Assembly: GCF_001866005.1 (NCBI RefSeq)
Contig: NZ_MLQR01000031.1
Span: 186,001-250,000 of the forward strand
Direction of reading: 5' to 3'
Length of the DNA: 64,000 nt
Source: Anaerobacillus alkalilacustris
GTDB lineage: Bacteria; Bacillota; Bacilli; Bacillales; Anaerobacillaceae
Shown here: one piece after another, positions 52,724-60,563 of the stretch
Numbering within the stretch: the stretch's first letter is position 1
How the letters are laid out: each line of letters opens with the position of its first letter
Translations under genes and position numbers: made by a program
Notes under the pieces: model-generated
The model's input: only the letters and a program-made list of their open reading frames with translations
Databases searched by the model: none
What the model was told of the DNA's origin: nothing

Positions 52724-52768
52724 TTAAAAAAGGCGACACAAAGTTCCCTTTAGAAACTTAATGTCACC
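52724..52768 (-). terminator. Leader terminator/attenuator upstream of cysH
   Basis: Reverse strand: GGTGACA-TTAAGTTTC-TAAA-GGGAACTTTG-TGTCGCC followed by TTTTTT. It lies inside the cysH leader, 120 nt before the start codon and 85 nt after the promoter, so most transcripts would stop here unless antiterminated. The RNA before it does not match the S-box that I expected from the B. subtilis operon. Confidence 0.75.
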
Positions 52769-52850
52769 TCTAGTTTGTCTAGTCAGCTCAATTCCAAGTT
52801 TTTAACCTTTTTAATCCCGAGTATTTTTATATGTTTAATCACTTAATAAG

Positions 52851-52879
52851 ATTTTAAGAAAATTTCTGACTTTTGTCAA
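52851..52879 (-). promoter_or_regulatory. Promoter of the cys operon
   Basis: Reverse strand -35 TTGACA (52879-52874), 17-base spacer, -10 TAAAAT (52856-52851). Near-consensus vegetative promoter; it places the start site near 52843. The flanking 52880-53106 has no recognised gene except a doubtful CTG-initiated hydrophobic frame on the plus strand. Confidence 0.8.
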
Positions 52880-53106
52880 GGGGATGAAAGGATGAAAAAG
52901 GAATTTTTTTATAGTTGATGAAGATTTGCGGAAATAGTAAGGGAAGTTATCTCTAAAAGGAGGCATTTACTGACGTTTTTACTTGTTGGTTTGATCCTTT
53001 CACTTTTCATTTTAACGTTTCACTTACGAGAGTTCCCCCCTACTTGCACAAATCCAACTTTTAATGCCAAAAGTAGAAAAATCACACACAGCTTTAAATT
53101 TCCCCC

Positions 53107-53152
53107 CTCAAAAAAAACAGTTTTCTAATGCATTTCACATTAAAAAACTGCC
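53107..53152 (-). terminator. Terminator of the sensor operon
   Basis: CAGTTTTTTAATG-TGAAATG-CATTAGAAAACTG followed by eight T residues on the reverse strand, just after the response regulator gene. Confidence 0.88.
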
Positions 53153-53158
53153 ATCTTT

Positions 53159-53827
53159 TTAATCTTTACTAGATATAATCCCGTGCTTTAGTGCATATCT
53201 AACTAAATTTGATTTTTTCTTTGCGTCTATTTTTTCCATTATTCTTGCCTTATACGTATCTACGGTTTTAATACTAATAAATAATTCCGTAGATATTTCT
53301 TTTTGTGTATAACCAAGAGCGATGTATTTTAATACTTCTCTCTCTCTCGGACTCAATAAGTCAACTTCCGATCCTACTTCACTTTCTTGTTCACTTTCTT
53401 GTTCACTTTCATTAGGTTTAGCATATAAACTAGGGATTAATGTAGGATATATATAGTGCTCTCCCCTTAATACCGTCTGAACAGCTGCAATTAACTCCGT
53501 ATCAACAGCTCTCTTCAAAACATACCCTGACGCTCCTGCATTTAATCCTTCTTTTAAATAGGCCTCGTCAGAATACATCGTTAAGATTAGTATCTTTGTA
53601 TCTGGAACTTTTTCTTTAATTATTTTCGTCGCTTCAATTCCATCTTTTTGGGGCATATTTATATCCATGATTATAATGTCAGGTGTATATTTTTCTGCTT
53701 TCTCAATAGCAATATTTCCATTTTCAGCTTCTGCTACAATTTCAAAATCTTTCTCTGTTAAAATTATATTTTTTAAACCTGAGCGAAAAACTGGGTGATC
53801 ATCAGCTAGCATGATTTTGATTGTCAA
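53159..53827 (-). CDS. NarL/LuxR-type response regulator of the arsenate-type locus
   Basis: 222 residues. Receiver domain with MLADDHPVFRSG (acidic pair), DIIIMDINMPQKDG (phospho-Asp ~54) and the Lys of GYVLKRAV; linker rich in Glu/Ser (EQESEQESE repeat); LuxR helix-turn-helix LSPREREVLKYIALGYTQKE to ISIKTVDTYKARIMEKI. TTG 53827 behind GGAGGGGGAG is preferred over the ATG at 53845. Overlaps the kinase gene. Probably activates the respiratory operon upstream in response to the oxyanion signal. Confidence 0.9.
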   Translation of the reverse strand: MTIKIMLADDHPVFRSGLKNIILTEKDFEIVAEAENGNIAIEKAEKYTPDIIIMDINMPQKDGIEATKIIKEKVPDTKILILTMYSDEAYLKEGLNAGASGYVLKRAVDTELIAAVQTVLRGEHYIYPTLIPSLYAKPNESEQESEQESEVGSEVDLLSPREREVLKYIALGYTQKEISTELFISIKTVDTYKARIMEKIDAKKKSNLVRYALKHGIISSKD

Positions 53828-55700
53828 GAATTTCTCCCCCTCCATCTTTTAATGGTATTTTCACCATGACAGCAGTCCCTTCATCAATTTCAGATTCAAT
53901 ATTAAACGTCCCACCTATTAACGAAACTCTTTCTTGCATTCCTCTAATCCCTAAATTATATTTTGAAGGATCTTTATTTAACACTTCTTCTACTTGAAAA
54001 CCTATACCATCATCCTCAATGATCACAGAAATCATCTGGCCATTCTTCATAATAATGACACTAACAGATGTTGCATTTGCATATTTCAAAATATTGGTTA
54101 ACGACTCTTGGACAACTCTAAATATAGCTGTTTCCACTTCCGGTCTAAGTCTTTCTTTCTCAATACCCTTTAAAATCAAATCAAATTCTACAGGATATTT
54201 CTTTTTAAACTCATCAGTGTAGCGCTCAATAGCTACTTTTAATCCAAACTTATCCAATATGCTCGGACGTAGTTGCCAAGCTAAGTCATGAACTTCTTCA
54301 ATTGTTTGATGTGCCAAGTTTCTTAGCTTCGTAATTTCACGCTGTCTCTGATTTTCATCGTCTACCTCTTGCAATACCTTTAACCCTAACAATATAGATG
54401 ATAAAGAGTGACTCGTCTCATCATGAAGTTCTCGTGCAATCCGTTTCCGTTCTTCTTCTTGTACCGTCATTACTTTTCCAAGGAGCATTTGTCGAACTTT
54501 TTCTTTCTTCCTAAGTTCTTGCCATAGTTGTATATTTTCAATAGTGACAGATAATTGATTACAAATAGATTTTATTATTTTTACGGAGTAAGGGTCGAGC
54601 TCTTTTAAACTACATATTTCTATTTTCCCAACGTTTTGCTCCTTTACAATAAGAGGTAGTGAATTATTAACCTTTTTTTCGGTACTAGTACAAAGGCAAT
54701 GGCTATTTTGTTTATTAAGTAATTCAAATTCTACTAAACAGTTTTCTTTCGAATTAAAAAACGTTTCATAGTTATTATCTACTTTTATTTGAATTAAGGC
54801 ACTGTTTAAGGAAAGTTCACTTACTAAATTCTCTACAAATTTTTCTAAAACGTTTCTTAATTCCTCAACTGTTTTTATATTTGCAGAGATGTTATTTAAT
54901 AATGTTAATTCTCTGTTTCTTGTTAACACTTCTTTATAGTATTTTTCTTTTTCGTTTCTTGCCTTTTCTAAATTCTCTAACATTGAATTAAATGAATGAG
55001 TGAGTTTACCGATTTCATCATTTGAAAAGTTATGAATGCGTGATGAAAAATCACCTTTCGCTACTTGTTTCGTTAAATTTACTAATTGTGTGATCGGATA
55101 AGTAATAACCCTTGTGAGCCCTAACACAATTAATAAAGAGAGCATAAGTACAATTAACATCGTGACAAACATTTGCTGTGTGACATCTTGAAGCGCTTGA
55201 TCAAGTGAATCACTGCGTAAACCCACCCTCGCTGTACCACCAAAACCTTTAACAATCGGAACAGCCACATCTCGAATGATGCCTTTTTCAGTGTCGAACA
55301 TAACTAAATTATGAAGATCATCTTTGTCTACTTCGTTAACATGAAGTAATTCAGTACTTATATATACATCCTCATACGAATGAACAACCGTCCTTCCGTT
55401 TTCATTTAATATAAATACGTACTCAATATCCCTATTATTTTGTATCGTATCATTCACTAACTTTTGCAAGGCATATATATTATTGGTAAGCAATAAGTCA
55501 CTACTTTTAGATGCTACATCACTTCCAATTGATTTAACCCTTTCATCCAATTGTTGTGTTAACGTTTCTGTAATGGAGATCCTTACTCCTATTAAACTTA
55601 TAATTGTTATTAAAAAAATGATCGCAAATACCATTCCATAAATTTTCACATGAATAGAGCAACTTGTCATAAAGCTTGGAACCTTTACATTTCTCCACAT
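53802..55700 (-). CDS. NarX-like sensor histidine kinase of the arsenate-type locus
   Basis: 632 residues. Helix 1 at ~19-41, extracytoplasmic sensor ~42-170, helix 2 ~175-198, HAMP ~198-252, a short coiled coil, a GAF-like region ~268-390, then HisKA_3 with His426 in RIARELHDETSHSLSSILLG and a HATPase domain (EDDGIGF, LGIRGMQERV). The GAF-like region carries five Cys (321, 335, 337, 363, 380), unusual and possibly metal- or redox-active. Start and previous stop overlap as TAATG, so it is coupled to the sensor lipoprotein gene. Pairs with the overlapping response regulator. Confidence 0.9.
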   Translation of the reverse strand: MWRNVKVPSFMTSCSIHVKIYGMVFAIIFLITIISLIGVRISITETLTQQLDERVKSIGSDVASKSSDLLLTNNIYALQKLVNDTIQNNRDIEYVFILNENGRTVVHSYEDVYISTELLHVNEVDKDDLHNLVMFDTEKGIIRDVAVPIVKGFGGTARVGLRSDSLDQALQDVTQQMFVTMLIVLMLSLLIVLGLTRVITYPITQLVNLTKQVAKGDFSSRIHNFSNDEIGKLTHSFNSMLENLEKARNEKEKYYKEVLTRNRELTLLNNISANIKTVEELRNVLEKFVENLVSELSLNSALIQIKVDNNYETFFNSKENCLVEFELLNKQNSHCLCTSTEKKVNNSLPLIVKEQNVGKIEICSLKELDPYSVKIIKSICNQLSVTIENIQLWQELRKKEKVRQMLLGKVMTVQEEERKRIARELHDETSHSLSSILLGLKVLQEVDDENQRQREITKLRNLAHQTIEEVHDLAWQLRPSILDKFGLKVAIERYTDEFKKKYPVEFDLILKGIEKERLRPEVETAIFRVVQESLTNILKYANATSVSVIIMKNGQMISVIIEDDGIGFQVEEVLNKDPSKYNLGIRGMQERVSLIGGTFNIESEIDEGTAVMVKIPLKDGGGEILDNQNHAS

Positions 55701-56596
55701 TAGTCTCCACCCATAAACTTCATTGCATCTCTTATTGGTTGATACTTTTCTCGATTTATAGGAACGTACTCCTGAATTTTCAATTCTTGTAATATATGTT
55801 GCCCACGTGGATCTTCATTAAGAGTTAGAATTAATTCCTTTATATCTGTTTTTAGGTTTTCATCCGTTTTATGAGACACAACAATTGGAGGTGCCCCTGC
55901 CCAAGGACCTTTTTGTACAATTTGAATTTGCATTGCATCTTCATTCTCCAAATCTAGTAACATATCAAATAAAATACTATCTACCGCTGCACCATCAACA
56001 GCTCCCCTTGCTACTGCACTAACTGAATAATCATGACTGTACGTATAAAATGTCTCCTCAAAAAAATCGTTAGCTGTATAACCCATTTGGACTATCATTT
56101 CTAAAGCTGCTAACCTTCCTGTATAAGAATACGGATCAGCAAAAGCAAAACGCTTTCCTTTTAAATCTGCCAACGTTTCTAAGCCACTATTTTTATGAGT
56201 AATAATATAAGATCTATAAACATCATCATTATCAATTAGTGTAGTTGCTAAATCAACCATATACCCTTCCTCAGTGCCAATAACGTAGGAAAGTGAACAA
56301 ATAAACGCTAAATCAACTTCTCCGTTTTTTAATAGCTCATTAACCTCATCGTACGTTTGTTTTTGAATAATCAGTATTGGTCGCTCGAGGTGATCTTCCA
56401 AATATTTAATTAATAAATCATACTTATATCTTGTTTCTTCAGGGGAAACAACCGAAGCAAATGCTGTACGAATAACATTCTCAGATTCTTCTGGAAGAGA
56501 AGTGTCATTCTCCTCTTCTGTTGAGATAAGGGGAACGTAGGTTAGTTCTTGTTTTTCACTACAAGCAACTACTATTATTAATGATAAAATGATCAT
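55700..56596 (-). CDS. PhnD-like oxyanion-binding lipoprotein (ArrX/AioX type)
   Basis: Type 2 periplasmic binding protein of the phosphonate-binding (PhnD) family. Lipobox IVVAC at residue 12 implies anchoring outside the membrane. Conserved parts are IRTAFASVVSPEE, LLKNGEVDLAFICSLSYVIG, LKGKRFAFADPYSYTGRLA and VARGAVDGAAVDS. Cys100 in AFICSLS occupies the place of the ligand-binding Gly/Cys in PhnD/AioX proteins. Coupled to a kinase and regulator, it is the counterpart of AioX (arsenite) and ArrX (arsenate) sensors. The ATG 56596 has no near ribosome site; an ATT at 56614 would add a basic RRFWT head with better spacing to GGGGGG. Not a transporter: no ABC genes nearby. Confidence 0.85.
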   Translation of the reverse strand: MIILSLIIVVACSEKQELTYVPLISTEEENDTSLPEESENVIRTAFASVVSPEETRYKYDLLIKYLEDHLERPILIIQKQTYDEVNELLKNGEVDLAFICSLSYVIGTEEGYMVDLATTLIDNDDVYRSYIITHKNSGLETLADLKGKRFAFADPYSYTGRLAALEMIVQMGYTANDFFEETFYTYSHDYSVSAVARGAVDGAAVDSILFDMLLDLENEDAMQIQIVQKGPWAGAPPIVVSHKTDENLKTDIKELILTLNEDPRGQHILQELKIQEYVPINREKYQPIRDAMKFMGGD

Positions 56597-56684
56597 CGTC
56601 CAAAACCGTCTAATGACAATCCCCCCTAGAATTCTTATTTTAAAATTAAATTTATTTAAAGATTAATATTTATCTCATCATTCT

Positions 56685-56690
56685 ATTATA
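56685..56690 (-). promoter_or_regulatory. Putative -10 element of the sensor operon
   Basis: TATAAT on the reverse strand, about 90 bp upstream of the lipoprotein gene and after the arrC terminator, suggesting separate transcription of the sensor genes. The -35 position is only T-rich, so recognition may need an activator or extended contacts. Confidence 0.4.
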
Positions 56691-56804
56691 CATTTTGATG
56701 TACTAAAAAAGTTTTTTTATGTAATTGTCACCAAACGGTTAGATTTCAAATGGAAGCAATACCATTTTATTCAAACTGTATCCATTGAGATCGATATGGT
56801 AAAA

Positions 56805-56842
56805 AAATAAAAAAGCTGTCGGTCAAATACCAACAGCCTTTC
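56805..56842 (-). terminator. Terminator after the respiratory operon
   Basis: AGGCTGTTGGT-ATTTG-ACCGACAGCTTT followed by TTTATTTTTTT on the reverse strand. Confidence 0.88.
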
Positions 56843-56862
56843 GAAAATTTTTACTTTCTAAG

Positions 56863-58008
56863 TTATCCGATTTTAGATGGATTCGCACTTCTGATAACCT
56901 TCGTATCTTCATGACCGTAAGCATCTAAGGAGAATTTCTTTACTCCAAACATGTAAATGAGGACTGCGGCTGCTATTCCACCAGCAATGATTGCCCATTC
57001 TGTAAAGGTAGAAGTGTAGATAGCCACTTCTCCGTATGGTTGCACAAGTTGCCCTCCGATAACCATAATATATTTATCTACAAACATTCCTACTAAAACT
57101 AGAAGTCCTGCTAAAACTAACTTTCCTGGTGTTCTATTCTTCATTAGCATAAAAATTGGTATTACTAGACCTAAAGCAATGACGACACCCCAAAAAGCAA
57201 CTGAATATGTTCCATTTAAAATCATCGTAAAGTTCTCTGAACCTACATAGAACAATGTGATTAATCGCCATGCATGAAAACCTAAAGCTACTGCTAATAA
57301 AATAGCCATTGCTTTCCCTAAATAACTTAATACTTCTTGTAACTGTAAGTTTACCTCATCTTTAGCTACTTTATAGGTTAATACTGTTGCAATTAATAAC
57401 GTTGCAATTCCAGTTATTAACGCGGAGAGTACGAAATAAACTGATGTTGCTCCTCCAAACCAAAGTGGGCGTTGAATAACAACAGCAAAGATCCCACCTA
57501 AAATACTTGTCGCTGCAACTGCTCCACAAAGAGTTATATATGATGCTACTTTAACTGCTTTTTCGTTCCCTGTTTGTACCGAGAAAAATTCAAATAGTAA
57601 TACAACTACATATATTCCATAAGTTGCACCCATCCACCACATTGGCGCTTGTAGATTAGGTGAAGTAATAAAATAAAACACACGATCCAACCTTCCTAAA
57701 TCCATTGCAAGGACTAGTAAAGCAGGTAGTAATACTGAAATAGCTAAATACAGAGATCTTTTACTAATAATCTCAAATCTTTTAAATCCTAATGCATGGC
57801 CGAATGTTGATACTAAACACATTCCGCTAGCAGCTAAAGCTAAAAATACATAGGCTACGATTAAAATGTTCCAAGGTACTTGATCAGTAGATCCAAACAC
57901 TACTTGACCTTGAACGATTGTGTTTCCCATACTATATATCCCGATAGCTAGAACAATACTAGCAAGGATTACGACAGGTAAGCCTTTTGTCAATTGTTTG
58001 GCTGTCAT
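56863..58008 (-). CDS. arrC: NrfD/PsrC-type membrane anchor of the respiratory reductase (ArrC-like)
   Basis: 381 residues, about ten membrane helices, NrfD/polysulfide-reductase family. It would oxidise menaquinol and pass electrons to the FeS subunit. Visible family-like segments are VPWNILIVAYVFLALAASGM near residue 43, DLGRLDRVFYFITSPNLQAPM and AFWGVVIALGLVIPIFML. ATG behind AAGGAGGG. Last gene of the respiratory operon, separated from the catalytic genes by a multi-cluster FeS protein. Confidence 0.88.
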   Translation of the reverse strand: MTAKQLTKGLPVVILASIVLAIGIYSMGNTIVQGQVVFGSTDQVPWNILIVAYVFLALAASGMCLVSTFGHALGFKRFEIISKRSLYLAISVLLPALLVLAMDLGRLDRVFYFITSPNLQAPMWWMGATYGIYVVVLLFEFFSVQTGNEKAVKVASYITLCGAVAATSILGGIFAVVIQRPLWFGGATSVYFVLSALITGIATLLIATVLTYKVAKDEVNLQLQEVLSYLGKAMAILLAVALGFHAWRLITLFYVGSENFTMILNGTYSVAFWGVVIALGLVIPIFMLMKNRTPGKLVLAGLLVLVGMFVDKYIMVIGGQLVQPYGEVAIYTSTFTEWAIIAGGIAAAVLIYMFGVKKFSLDAYGHEDTKVIRSANPSKIG

Positions 58009-58047
58009 TGTTAGTTCCCTCCTTATTATTTAATTGGACAGTGCCAA

Positions 58048-59145
58048 TTACTCAAATTCCCCGTTTTGATAAAGAATGCCTTTCCGCACTTGTTTTACAT
58101 TACACTCTTCACAATACGTTTTTGTTTCTATTTTTTTATCCCCACATCCAGGACACTCATTTAATTTTGTTTCGTAAAGCAATATACTTTTTCGGATTTC
58201 TTCAAAATTAATTGAGCTTTTACGAATTTCTAAACAGACATTTTCACAAATATCACAATCAATGCAATACTGCGCTTGAAATTGTAGCGAGGTTTTTTCC
58301 TCTGTTTCTTCTAATTTAAGTGCTCCAGTTGGACATGTAGCTGAGCATTTCCGACATAACTGGCAGTTGCTAGTAACTTCTAATTTCACGATTCCTAGCT
58401 TTTTAGCGATCTTATCTGGTATATTCCCTGTACTATATTTTTTCTTTATGCAAGATAATAAGTACTTCCTTCGGTCCGTTAACGAAAGTTTATCCCTAAG
58501 ATTACTAGACTGATCAAAAGAGTCAAAAACAAGATGTGATATTTGATCTTTCGTTTTATTTTTTGATAAAGAGAATAATTCTCTTCTTGATACTTTCCGT
58601 TTAGAAGCTATTCTTGCGTCTTTATTATCAATGACTTCAACAGTACATTCCGAGATATTACTATCATTCCATTCTTTTATCCAACTTAAATCTCGTTTGT
58701 GGGTCCAGTTAGACTTACAGGAAAGACACCGCTTCTCATTCCATAAGATTTGCATCTTTTTATCATACAAAGTTCCTATCATTAACATTTCAGGTCTAAG
58801 CGAAGAGACACACGGTAGGATTACATCTGTACTAGGGTCACCTTGTTCTTCACATGAGAAACAAACACTTTCACAGTTTTGAATTTTTTTTTCATATTTA
58901 TGGAGCTGTTCAAATTCATAATTCAACGCTTCTGTCGGACATACATGTATACATAATCGACAGTTGCTACACTTAGAGCTATCAAACGTTAACTTTCCAT
59001 CTGTAATATTTATAGCTGGTTGGGGGCAAACTTCTTCACATAAAGAACATTGTGAATGTTTATTACGGTTTCTCAGGCAGCGACTTTCACTTAAACGAAC
59101 AAAACTTTTATCAATCATTCGCTTTAATAGAAACTTACTCCACAT
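58048..59145 (-). CDS. Four-cluster ferredoxin-like protein, respiratory operon accessory
   Basis: 365 residues with an unusual layout: ferredoxin motifs CSLCEEVCP (~34) and CSNCRLCIHVCP (~56), a middle section with extra Cys pairs (CESVCFSC and CLSCKSNW), a second ferredoxin pair CQLCRKCSATCP (~258) and CIDCDICENVCL (~288), and a C-terminal zinc-ribbon-like CPGCG...CEECN. No signal peptide, so it acts in the cytoplasm. It lies between the chaperone and the NrfD anchor, starting 25 nt after the chaperone gene, and is therefore part of the operon. It may feed electrons in cofactor maturation or link the complex to cytosolic donors; function unknown. ATG behind AGGGGCG. Confidence 0.8.
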   Translation of the reverse strand: MWSKFLLKRMIDKSFVRLSESRCLRNRNKHSQCSLCEEVCPQPAINITDGKLTFDSSKCSNCRLCIHVCPTEALNYEFEQLHKYEKKIQNCESVCFSCEEQGDPSTDVILPCVSSLRPEMLMIGTLYDKKMQILWNEKRCLSCKSNWTHKRDLSWIKEWNDSNISECTVEVIDNKDARIASKRKVSRRELFSLSKNKTKDQISHLVFDSFDQSSNLRDKLSLTDRRKYLLSCIKKKYSTGNIPDKIAKKLGIVKLEVTSNCQLCRKCSATCPTGALKLEETEEKTSLQFQAQYCIDCDICENVCLEIRKSSINFEEIRKSILLYETKLNECPGCGDKKIETKTYCEECNVKQVRKGILYQNGEFE

Positions 59146-59170
59146 TCGTAGTTCGCCCCTTTCCTAAATA

Positions 59171-59806
59171 TTAATAATTTAATGATGTTTGTGGATGTAA
59201 TTCTTCACGTTCACACATAACTACTTTAGCAGTTAAATCTACTAGTTTTTTATAGAAATCTAGATTTCCTCTTTTGTTTATTTGTTCTTTAAACGGTAGT
59301 ATCCACCTACTTAAATGAGTATGAATAAACTTCGCCAGTAAGTTTAGAAACGACAGTTCATTCGTTTGAACATATTGAAAGTAAAGGTAATAAATAAACT
59401 CAAGCTCAACTTTAATGTGATCAGGAACATCCTTGAAGTCCTTTGACATGACAATGCCAGCTTCTTGATACATTTGCTCAGCGTACCTGGTGGATTCCCC
59501 TTGAATCTGACGTCCATTTTCTAGATAAATAGAGCTATAGGGTGGTGCAAGTACATCAAAAGGACCAATAAACAATTTTGCATGTTCTACTGCTAATGTT
59601 GTTAATTCTTCATCTTGTTCAAATATTCTATTGAACTCATTCTCTAGCTCTTTACCGTCTGTGACAAGGTCAGGGTAAAGAGTTTGTAGACTATTTCTTA
59701 ATGGTTCGAACAACACTTGCAAATCCTGATTCGGCTTGTTAAATAATTCAGACAACACTTTATAAAGGTTTGCCTTATGTTGAAAAATTCCTAGTTTCTC
59801 TCCCAT
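59171..59806 (-). CDS. arrD: TorD/DmsD-family molybdoenzyme chaperone (ArrD-like)
   Basis: 211-residue all-helical chaperone that binds the Tat signal and apo-form of the catalytic subunit until cofactor insertion. Family pattern: AKLFIGPFDVLAPPYSSIYL (the GP-x-x-x-x-PPY-x-S motif), followed by DFKDVPDHIKVELEFIYYLY. ATG 59806 behind GGGGAAGTGA. Located between arrB and the FeS accessory gene. Confidence 0.9.
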   Translation of the reverse strand: MGEKLGIFQHKANLYKVLSELFNKPNQDLQVLFEPLRNSLQTLYPDLVTDGKELENEFNRIFEQDEELTTLAVEHAKLFIGPFDVLAPPYSSIYLENGRQIQGESTRYAEQMYQEAGIVMSKDFKDVPDHIKVELEFIYYLYFQYVQTNELSFLNLLAKFIHTHLSRWILPFKEQINKRGNLDFYKKLVDLTAKVVMCEREELHPQTSLNY

Positions 59807-59847
59807 ACTTAGTCACTTCCCCTACTATTCTAGTTAGTTTGTTTATT

Positions 59848-60531
59848 TTAGAAGCTTCTTAAGTAAAATACTTTTGGTTTTGTTCCAAGATCTTCTCGTA
59901 ACCCTTTATGATCATGCCTTAATAGTTCATGAATTTTATCGTTTGGATCATTTAAATCTCCTACATATCTCGCTTCTGCTGGACAGCGAGTAACACAATA
60001 TGGTTGTTCACCACGATCTAGCCGATGATCACAAAGTTGACATTTTTCAACAATCCCACGGTAACGAATGGCTTCATAATTAAAATTACGCTCAGGATTA
60101 TAATAAGGGATTGGTGTACCAATTTTCTCTTTAATTTCAGCAGGTGTCGCTGATAATTCACTCCACGCTTCTTTTTCATTCCAATATTGGTGTGGATCTT
60201 TCTTATTAAAACAGATAACTCCATAAGGACAGGATGCCATACAGCTTTTACAACCGATACATTTATCCGCGTTGTGTAAAGTTAACCCATTTTCGTCTTT
60301 ATACATTGCTTTTACTGGACAAGCTTTCACACATGGGGCATTTTCACAATGATTACATAATGTTGGAATATATTCATATTTTACATTTGGAAATTTACCC
60401 GTAGTTGTATGAATGTGATGAGACCAATTCATGCCTGGTTCTGTATTGTTTTCATTTTTACATACAACTGAACATGCTGCACAACCAATACATGATTGTA
60501 GGTCAATTGCCATTGCATAATTTTTAGCCAC
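59848..60531 (-). CDS. arrB: Respiratory reductase iron-sulfur subunit (ArrB-like)
   Basis: 227 residues carrying four ferredoxin-type clusters: CIGCAACSVVCKNENN, CNHCENAPCVKACPVKAM, CIGCKSCMASCPYGVICF and CQLCDHRLDRGEQPYCVTRC with CPAEAR context. Electron wire between the NrfD anchor and the Mo subunit. GTG 60531 is preferred: GGAGGTGA lies just before it, and the upstream GTG at 60540 is itself part of that ribosome site. 32 nt after arrA. Confidence 0.93.
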   Translation of the reverse strand: MAKNYAMAIDLQSCIGCAACSVVCKNENNTEPGMNWSHHIHTTTGKFPNVKYEYIPTLCNHCENAPCVKACPVKAMYKDENGLTLHNADKCIGCKSCMASCPYGVICFNKKDPHQYWNEKEAWSELSATPAEIKEKIGTPIPYYNPERNFNYEAIRYRGIVEKCQLCDHRLDRGEQPYCVTRCPAEARYVGDLNDPNDKIHELLRHDHKGLREDLGTKPKVFYLRSF

Positions 60532-60563
60532 AACCGTCACCTCCGTACGTTTTTAACGTTCTA

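Noticed and set aside
52724-52880. S-box (SAM riboswitch) upstream of cysH, expected from B. subtilis
   Set aside because: The conserved S-box core is not present; only a promoter and terminator are visible.
55700-56596. Phosphonate ABC transporter substrate-binding protein
   Set aside because: No ATPase or permease genes nearby; it overlaps a histidine kinase gene, so a sensor role fits better.
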